A stretch of 10,915 nt of DNA from Candidatus Latescibacterota bacterium. Its GTDB lineage: Bacteria; JAAXHH01. Positions 7,009-10,915 of the stretch are shown piece after piece. Position 1 is the stretch's first letter. Each line of letters starts with the position of its first letter. Both the position numbers and the translations under genes were made by a program. The DNA lies in assembly GCA_022821935.1 (NCBI GenBank), contig JAJECR010000121.1, positions 1-10,915 on the forward strand, given 5' to 3'. The notes under the pieces were generated by a model. The model was given only the letters and a program-made list of their open reading frames with translations. It had not been told where the DNA came from and searched no databases.

Positions 7009-8177
7009 GGATCGACCCAGCGGCCGTCCGCCTTGATCAGGCCGACCAGTTCCTCGACGCCGCGTTCCTGCGGCACGCTCATCTTCACGCATTCACGCCC
7101 GCGGTAAAGCGAAATGATACCGTTCGCGCGTCCCACGTATCCGTAATCCGCATCGGCCATCTCGCCGGGACCGTTGACGATGCATCCCATGACGGCAATG
7201 TCGAGGCCCGCGAGATGATCGGTGGCCGACTTGACCTCGGCCAGTACGTTTTCCAGGTTGAACTTGGTTCGGCCGCAGGAGGGACAGGCAATGAACTCCA
7301 CCTTGGTCCGGCGGAGGCCCAACGCCTGCAGGATATCGTAGCAAACGGGGATTTCGTTGGCCGGGTCCTCCGCCAGAGATACCCGGATCGTGTCCCCCAG
7401 CCCCTCGGCCAGCAGGGTGCCGATGCCCGAAGTCGACTTGACCCGGGCGTACTCGCCGTCGCCGGCCTCGGTGACGCCCAGGTGCAGCGGGTAGTCCATG
7501 CCTTCTTCGTCCATGCGGCTGGCCATGAGCCGGTTGGCCTGTAACATGACGGGCACGCGGGACGCCTTGAGCGACACGATCAGATTCCGGTAGTCGTGCG
7601 CCTCGCAGATGCCTATGAACTCCAGCGCGGATTCCACCATGCCCAGCGGCGTGTCGCCGTAGGTTACGGTCATGCGGTCCGACAGGGAGCCGTGATTTAC
7701 GCCGATTCGCATCGCGATGTCCCGCTCCCGGCAGACCCTGATCACGGGCGCCAGGTCCTCCTCCACCTTTCGTCTTGCGGCTTCGAATTCCTCCGGGGTG
7801 TATTCTATGGTATCGGACAGCCGCTGGAATACGAACAGGCCGGGGTTTATGCGTACCTTGTCGACCGACCGGGCGACTTCCTCGGCGATTCGGGTGCCCT
7901 GATGATGCACATCCGCAACCAGGGGCACGTCCACGCCCCTCAGGACCAGGGCATGCTTGATCTCCCGCAGGCTATGGGCGTCCGCCAGCGTGGGCGTGGT
8001 CACGCGAACGATTTCGCACCCCAGTTCGTGTAACCGGATGATCGCGTCCACGCAGGCTTCGACGTCCCGGGTGTTTTCCGTAATCATCGATTGCACGACG
8101 ATCGGATTCCCGCCGCCGATCGTGATGTTCCCGACGCGGACTTCACGGGTTTTTCGCCGCGGATAGATCATTTCCAT
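7005..8177 (-). CDS. ispG: 4-hydroxy-3-methylbut-2-en-1-yl diphosphate synthase (GcpE)
   Basis: The penultimate enzyme of the MEP pathway: it reduces 2-C-methyl-D-erythritol 2,4-cyclodiphosphate to HMBPP, using a [4Fe-4S] cluster and flavodoxin or ferredoxin electrons. The 390-residue protein is of the two-domain bacterial type. The N-terminal barrel shows VGNITIGGGNPIVVQSM, VADVHH (87-92), DKVRINPG (106-113) and RIGVNHGSL (157-165). The C-terminal cluster domain shows CPSC (C298, C301) and GCIVNGPGE (C332, E339), the three cluster ligands and the conserved Glu. The ATG at 8177 is preceded by AAGGA with about 9 bases to the start; a second Met two codons later (8171) is possible. The TAG shares CTAG (7005-7008) with the stop of the convergent broken hydrolase gene. 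It looks intact and is probably essential. Confidence 0.96.
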   Translation of the reverse strand: MEMIYPRRKTREVRVGNITIGGGNPIVVQSMITENTRDVEACVDAIIRLHELGCEIVRVTTPTLADAHSLREIKHALVLRGVDVPLVADVHHQGTRIAEEVARSVDKVRINPGLFVFQRLSDTIEYTPEEFEAARRKVEEDLAPVIRVCRERDIAMRIGVNHGSLSDRMTVTYGDTPLGMVESALEFIGICEAHDYRNLIVSLKASRVPVMLQANRLMASRMDEEGMDYPLHLGVTEAGDGEYARVKSTSGIGTLLAEGLGDTIRVSLAEDPANEIPVCYDILQALGLRRTKVEFIACPSCGRTKFNLENVLAEVKSATDHLAGLDIAVMGCIVNGPGEMADADYGYVGRANGIISLYRGRECVKMSVPQERGVEELVGLIKADGRWVDP

Positions 8178-8179
8178 CT

Positions 8180-8198
8180 GGCCAATTCCTTCATGGCC
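8180..8198 (-). promoter_or_regulatory. Small hairpin presenting the ispG ribosome binding site
   Basis: On the minus strand GGCCA (complement of 8194-8198) and TGGCC (complement of 8180-8184) can form a 5-bp stem whose 9-base loop holds the AAGGA of the ispG ribosome binding site, ending just before the ATG. The stem is short, so any regulatory role is speculative. Confidence 0.25.
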
Positions 8199-8300
8199 GG
8201 TACCAGGGCGGCCTCATCTTACCAGGCTGTCCTACAATGATAGACGCTCCCGCACCGGATGTTCGCGTATCCCGTCGCACGCTTAGCCTGGACACTTCGT

Positions 8301-8328
8301 AACGTACTTGCCCCCTGCCGAATGTCAA
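8301..8328 (-). promoter_or_regulatory. Candidate sigma-70 promoter for ispG
   Basis: On the minus strand a perfect TTGACA (complement of 8323-8328) sits after an AT-rich run ATTAAAATA. TACGTT (complement of 8301-8306) follows after 16 bases as a weak -10 box. The leader to ispG would be about 120 bases. The rest of 8178-8405 holds no convincing gene; a 5-bp GCCCG/CGGGC dyad at 8361-8377 could weakly terminate the upstream sigma/anti-sigma operon, but has no U-run. Confidence 0.4.
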
Positions 8329-8405
8329 TATTTTAATGCCCGGATACCCGGCCATAATCAGCCCGTCGAAGCCGGGCAACGGTACAGAATCGGCGCTGGC
8401 CCCCC

Positions 8406-9092
8406 TCAACGCAACGGGATCAGTCCAAGCTCAACCCGGTCCAGATCACCGGGCGATATGCGGGGAGGATGGCTGATCTGAAAATTGGGTCCCGATATTG
8501 TCCTGGTCCGGCTCACCAGCATGCGCCGGTCAAACGTCAGCGCCCGAATGTGCAGGGCATGCCACTGAAACGACCGGGGCAACCGGTTCATTCTGAAATA
8601 CATACGATGATGCCGGTCCTGCCTGATTTCTCCACACAACGCGCCATCTCCGCTGACGAAAAAGGGTGCGGGTACTTTTCGGGACGCGGCCGTTGCCGCC
8701 GTATCCGGGTGAACGGTCCGAGAGGCAGGCGAGCCGGGGTTGCCTGAACCACAGCCTGAGGCGGAGGAACTCGAGGTTTCCGCCTCGCTCGGATGGCGTA
8801 CGCTAAGCACATACCAGATCACACGGATAAAAGAAGCGGGATTGGACGAGGCCTCGGATTCTTCCAGCCACCGCAGTTTGTCCCTGCAATCGAGACATAT
8901 TTGCAGATGCCTGTTCAAGTTCTCTTGTTCGCTGATGGGAAGCTGCTGCGGGTCTTCGTGGAAGATCACCAGCGTTTCCGACGAAGGACATGAAGATAGC
9001 AGCGGTTCGCTGTATCTGCGCAGGAGGTCAGCGATCTGAGTACGATCTGGCAACCCGCCGATGTTGCCGCGCTCGGCAACTCGCTGATGCAT
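8406..9092 (-). CDS. Putative anti-sigma factor with N-terminal zinc finger
   Basis: A 228-residue protein encoded directly downstream of an ECF-like sigma gene. Residues 40-78 form a zinc-finger anti-sigma module: LVIFHEDPQQLP, then HLQICLDC with H62, C66 and C69 in the HxxxCxxC spacing of ZAS/zf-HC2 domains. Such domains bind and hold the partner sigma factor, sometimes releasing it in response to thiol oxidation. No transmembrane helix is seen (the only hydrophobic stretch, about 88-98, is too short), so it should be cytoplasmic. Residues 101-140 are Ser/Gly/Ala-rich, probably a linker. Residues 141-228 look like an alternating beta-rich domain that I do not recognise. The ATG at 9092 lies 2 bases after the sigma stop and has AAGGAG about 5 bases upstream, inside the end of the sigma gene. 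Direct sigma binding is inferred from context and motif. Confidence 0.7.
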   Translation of the reverse strand: MHQRVAERGNIGGLPDRTQIADLLRRYSEPLLSSCPSSETLVIFHEDPQQLPISEQENLNRHLQICLDCRDKLRWLEESEASSNPASFIRVIWYVLSVRHPSEAETSSSSASGCGSGNPGSPASRTVHPDTAATAASRKVPAPFFVSGDGALCGEIRQDRHHRMYFRMNRLPRSFQWHALHIRALTFDRRMLVSRTRTISGPNFQISHPPRISPGDLDRVELGLIPLR

Positions 9093-9094
9093 GA

Positions 9095-9802
9095 CTACTC
9101 CTTTTTATTTGAATTGGGACTTCGAATACCTTCGCAGACACAGTTTGTAAAATGCTCATAGTCCCTGAATCTGCTCTGCATTTTACGTCTGAGTCGATAC
9201 ATGCAGTCATAGATCATCTGTCCCATGCGTTGTACTGACACCCCAAAAACTTCCGCGATGTCCTCCCTGCTCATTTCTCCTTTCAGTTCCCTGACGTACA
9301 TTTTCAGCACGTCCCGGCATCTCGGGCCCGTGTAGTGTTTCAGGGCGGTATGCAACAGGTAAACCTGTTCTTCTTCCTCCATCACCCTTAAAAACCGGTC
9401 CGGCCTGTTGTTGGGATCGGTGTCCTCCAGCTGCACCCCCGCCTCGCTGCTTGCTGCGAACCAGTCGATGTCGACGAATTTGATGCCCCGCCCCCGGGCG
9501 ACGCCGAGGCGCGAAGGCATGGCGTCAAGACACTTGATCTTCGCAATGCGGGTAATGTAGGTGCTCAGCGCACTGCGGAATTCGAATTGTGGAAGGCTTT
9601 GCATGACTGCGATGTATATATCATTCAGGATGTCTTCCTTTTCACCTGCCGGAATCCAGTAAGCTTTCTGGTAGACCCAGAAGTGGACTGGCTTGTCTGG
9701 CGTAAAATACAGATCGTAAAGTTGGCTTTGCGCATCCGATCGACCCTGCAGACAAGCGTGTATCAGATTTACGTCCCCTGCCCTTTTTGATTGCGTGTTC
9801 AT
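9095..9802 (-). CDS. ECF-like RNA polymerase sigma-70 family factor
   Basis: A 235-residue alternative sigma factor that would direct RNA polymerase to a specific promoter set. Region 2 spans about 25-95, with EKEDILNDIYIAVMQSLPQF followed by LSTYITRIAKIKCLDAM, the core-binding and -10 recognition part. A linker (96-140) follows, then region 4 (about 145-210) with EDIAEVFGVSVQRMGQMIYDCMYRLRRKM as the -35 recognition helix-turn-helix. A short tail (211-235) contains two Cys (C221, C223). There is no region 3, as in ECF factors. The ATG at 9802 gives the normal ECF N-terminus; the frame extends to a GTG at 9880, but those 26 residues look non-conserved. The ribosome binding site is poor: AAAGG lies about 15 bases upstream, and a GTTGCAAC palindrome abuts the start. 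It is co-transcribed with the putative anti-sigma gene 2 bases downstream. The ECF subgroup is not identified. Confidence 0.85.
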   Translation of the reverse strand: MNTQSKRAGDVNLIHACLQGRSDAQSQLYDLYFTPDKPVHFWVYQKAYWIPAGEKEDILNDIYIAVMQSLPQFEFRSALSTYITRIAKIKCLDAMPSRLGVARGRGIKFVDIDWFAASSEAGVQLEDTDPNNRPDRFLRVMEEEEQVYLLHTALKHYTGPRCRDVLKMYVRELKGEMSREDIAEVFGVSVQRMGQMIYDCMYRLRRKMQSRFRDYEHFTNCVCEGIRSPNSNKKE

Positions 9803-9814
9803 AGTTGCAACGAG
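9800..9814. repeat. Left arm of a 15-bp inverted repeat (sigma start region)
   Basis: CATAGTTGCAACGAG here is the exact reverse complement of CTCGTTGCAACTATG at 10466-10480. On the minus strand this arm is the last 12 leader bases plus the ATG of the sigma gene. Its core GTTGCAAC is itself an 8-bp palindrome. It may be an operator or a duplicated leader. Confidence 0.85.
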
Positions 9815-9915
9815 AATACCTTTCCATTGAAAGCGCCTGTATGCAAAGGACTGCCCAGGCGCAACGGGTGCATCCGGCACAGCGGGATTCCCCGTCTCGG
9901 ATGACCGAAAACGGA

Positions 9916-9991
9916 GGTTCCACCGCCTATCTCTGTAAACGGACAGTCAGGAAGAAGCCTGCCGGTTCCAGGATAGGGTGCCGGTAAACGG
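9916..9991. repeat. Duplicated box pair GGTTCC-N13/14-GTAAACGG
   Basis: GGTTCC (9916-9921) and GTAAACGG (9935-9942) are 13 bases apart; GGTTCC (9964-9969) and GTAAACGG (9984-9991) are 14 bases apart. The two units start 48 bases apart. A related GAAAACGG lies just before the first unit (9907-9914). Read on the minus strand towards the sigma gene, the boxes are CCGTTTAC and GGAACC; GGAAC is also a common ECF -35 motif, but no matching -10 box is found at 15-17 bases. They may be binding sites for a regulator. Confidence 0.5.
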
Positions 9992-10150
9992 CTCGTCTTT
10001 TTGGGACACTGAAATCGAAGGCTGCTGCATCCACGGTCGATGCGGACGTAACAGCGCTCTTTCTGTGCTTCCTGAGGCGGTAGATGGTACACGCCTGAAT
10101 GCATCGAAGGGCAGACCGGAAACCCGGGTGCTGCTTGTTCCTCGCAGTGC

Positions 10151-10195
10151 AAACCGGTGACAGCCTCGTGGCGCCTCATCGCGGCGGACCGGTTT
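10151..10195. repeat. 8-bp inverted repeat AAACCGGT/ACCGGTTT
   Basis: AAACCGGT (10151-10158) and ACCGGTTT (10188-10195) are reverse complements separated by 29 bases, and each contains the palindrome ACCGGT. It could be a paired operator; no adjacent U-run supports a terminator. Confidence 0.5.
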
Positions 10196-10420
10196 CAAGT
10201 ATTTGTACTGCACGTATCGGACCAGTGAGGTGAATTGCGGATCTTTTGCCCTATGGTCGCTTTGATCAGCCGAATGTTCAGATTTAAGTAATGCTCGTGT
10301 CGGGAGCCATACTCAACCTCGAATGTACACGTGTGCAATAAATGGCGAGCATAATGGAATTCAACTGACTTAAAGGAATAGTCGAGAATGTGATCATAAA
10401 CTCGTATTAAATCTAAATTA

Positions 10421-10448
10421 TTGACATTACTTGGCGGTATTTTACCTT
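10421..10448 (+). promoter_or_regulatory. Candidate promoter for the DUF2236 gene
   Basis: A perfect TTGACA (10421-10426) in AT-rich DNA is followed after 16 bases by TACCTT (10443-10448), a weak -10 box. An alternative pair is TTGGCG (10431-10436) and TATATC (10455-10460) with an 18-base spacer. Either would give a leader of about 40-50 bases containing the 10466-10480 repeat arm. Confidence 0.4.
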
Positions 10449-10465
10449 ATCCCCTATATCAATAA

Positions 10466-10480
10466 CTCGTTGCAACTATG
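10466..10480. repeat. Right arm of a 15-bp inverted repeat (DUF2236 leader)
   Basis: CTCGTTGCAACTATG is the exact reverse complement of 9800-9814, where it forms the leader end and start codon of the sigma gene. Here the ATG (10478-10480) is directly followed by TAA, so it cannot start a gene. Confidence 0.85.
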
Positions 10481-10506
10481 TAAGATCGCTGAAATGCGAG
10501 AACATT

Positions 10507-10915
10507 TTGCTCCAGGTACCATCGTCTTATGCAAAAGGTTATGAGCAGGCCAGGTCCCTGAATCCGGAGTTCGCCGACAATTACATCGGACACACCCTGA
10601 TCGGCGACGATGACCTGGATCCGGTGATGGAAGACCTGTCAGGCATGCCGCCCGGCGAGATGCACCAGTACATTCACGCCGGCCTGCACCAGGACGAGAA
10701 CGGCCTGAATAGAGCGCCCGAATCTCTGCAGCGCTACTTCCGGGAAGTCGATTCGAAGATTCCTGAATGGGTTCAGTTCGAAGACTACCGGCCCGCCGTG
10801 ATCGGATTCCACAAGAACATGCCGGAAATCCTCGTGGCCTTCGTGACCGCGGCATTGCTGGAAGGTTTCACAACGCTCATCAGCAAGTCCTTCTACCTTA
10901 CGGGGCGGGTCCATT
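10507..10915 (+). CDS. DUF2236 / MpaB-like oxygenase family protein, 3' partial
   Basis: The first 136 codons of a protein that runs off the window. The sequence, with YAKGYEQARSLNPEFAD (8-24), HTLIGDDDLDPV (29-40), APESLQRYF, IPEWVQFEDYRP (85-96), FHKNMPEI and LLEGFTTLISKSFYLTGR (117-134), resembles DUF2236 proteins, the group containing MpaB and latex-clearing (Lcp) haem oxygenases. Function is inferred only by this resemblance; the haem ligand region lies beyond the window or cannot be placed. The frame is open back to 10417. TTG at 10507 is the only usual start codon before the conserved part, but it lacks a clear ribosome binding site; the next choices, GTG 10624 and ATG 10627, would remove about 40 family-like residues. 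An out-of-frame ATG at 10494 encodes only 16 codons. It is divergent from the sigma gene across the 700-base region and could be one of its targets. Confidence 0.7.
   Translation, partial: MLQVPSSYAKGYEQARSLNPEFADNYIGHTLIGDDDLDPVMEDLSGMPPGEMHQYIHAGLHQDENGLNRAPESLQRYFREVDSKIPEWVQFEDYRPAVIGFHKNMPEILVAFVTAALLEGFTTLISKSFYLTGRVH

Larger units (their letters stand above)
9803..10506. other. Gene-free divergent intergenic region of about 700 bases
   Basis: No reading frame here is convincing: frames of up to 126 codons exist on both strands, but none has a recognisable domain or ribosome binding site. The left part (to about 10200) is GC-rich like the rest of the window; the right part (about 10200-10506) is clearly AT-rich. 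It separates the divergent sigma and DUF2236 genes and holds several dyads and repeats listed separately, including a 15-bp inverted repeat at its two sides, a duplicated box pair, and a TTGACA promoter candidate. A regulatory region, a non-coding RNA or decayed genes are all possible. Confidence 0.6.

Noticed and set aside
6993..7544. Plus-strand frames opposite ispG (here and at 7596-8033)
   Set aside because: Shadows of ispG with no own start signal or family resemblance.
8191..8409. A 72-codon minus-strand frame starting with TTG right at the anti-sigma stop
   Set aside because: The TTGA overlap is tempting, but there is no ribosome binding site or recognisable domain, and the stretch contains the best ispG promoter candidate.
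9894..9921. ECF-type autoregulated promoter built on GGAACC
   Set aside because: The sequence at 15-17 bases downstream (CGAGAC) does not match usual ECF -10 boxes; kept only as part of the repeat finding.
9980..10002. GCCG-GTAAA-CGGC followed by five T, a possible terminator on the plus strand
   Set aside because: The stem is only 4 bp, the T-run is separated by several bases, and no plus-strand gene lies upstream to be terminated.
9799..10213. Frames of 60-126 codons on both strands upstream of the sigma gene
   Set aside because: None has a family match I recognise or a ribosome binding site, and the Cys/Pro/Arg-rich composition looks like random GC-rich sequence.
10454..10914. Minus-strand frames at the right end
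   Set aside because: They are antisense to the DUF2236-like reading frame, which has the conserved family motifs.
1..10915. CRISPR array, tRNA, rRNA, insertion sequence or phage genes
   Set aside because: Read through both strands by eye; no regularly spaced repeats, cloverleaf-like sequence, transposase or integrase motif was seen.

Overview
The window is a GC-rich bacterial chromosome segment, densely packed except for one gap of about 700 bases. No 16S or other taxonomic marker is present. The mix of a phytanoyl-CoA-type dioxygenase, amidohydrolase and cysteine-hydrolase genes in short operons, a YjhG-type sugar-acid dehydratase, an MpaB-like oxygenase and an ECF sigma/zinc-finger pair resembles environmental, often marine, uncultured Gram-negative lineages. 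That placement is inference and weak. Citrate synthase and IspG show ordinary central metabolism and the MEP isoprenoid pathway.

Bases 2-4728 (+) form a tight four-gene unit: a PhyH-family 2-oxoglutarate/Fe(II) dioxygenase (5' end outside the window), an IlvD/Edd dehydratase of the YjhG/YagF (D-xylonate dehydratase) branch, an isochorismatase-like cysteine hydrolase and an amidohydrolase-2 family hydrolase related to sugar lactonases. Successive genes overlap by 4, 11 and 4 bases, so they are almost certainly co-transcribed and translationally coupled. A lactonase-like enzyme plus a sugar-acid dehydratase suggests breakdown of an oxidised sugar or sugar-like acid. The dioxygenase and cysteine hydrolase would add an oxidation and a C-N or ester cleavage step. 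The cysteine hydrolase gene carries a perfect 28-bp palindrome inside its coding sequence.

Bases 4767-8177 hold citrate synthase (-), a second isochorismatase-like gene (+) broken by one missing base just before its catalytic cysteine, and ispG (-). The broken gene is a paralogue of the cysteine hydrolase in the first operon. Its stop codon and that of ispG share the four bases CTAG.

Bases 8406-9802 (-) encode an ECF-like sigma-70 factor followed 2 bases later by a protein with an HxxxCxxC zinc motif, a likely soluble anti-sigma factor with an unrecognised C-terminal region.

Bases 9803-10506 contain no convincing gene. They hold a 15-bp inverted repeat linking the sigma start codon to the leader of the divergent gene, a duplicated GGTTCC/GTAAACGG box pair, other dyads and a TTGACA promoter candidate. 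From 10507 (+) a DUF2236/MpaB-like oxygenase gene begins and runs off the window.
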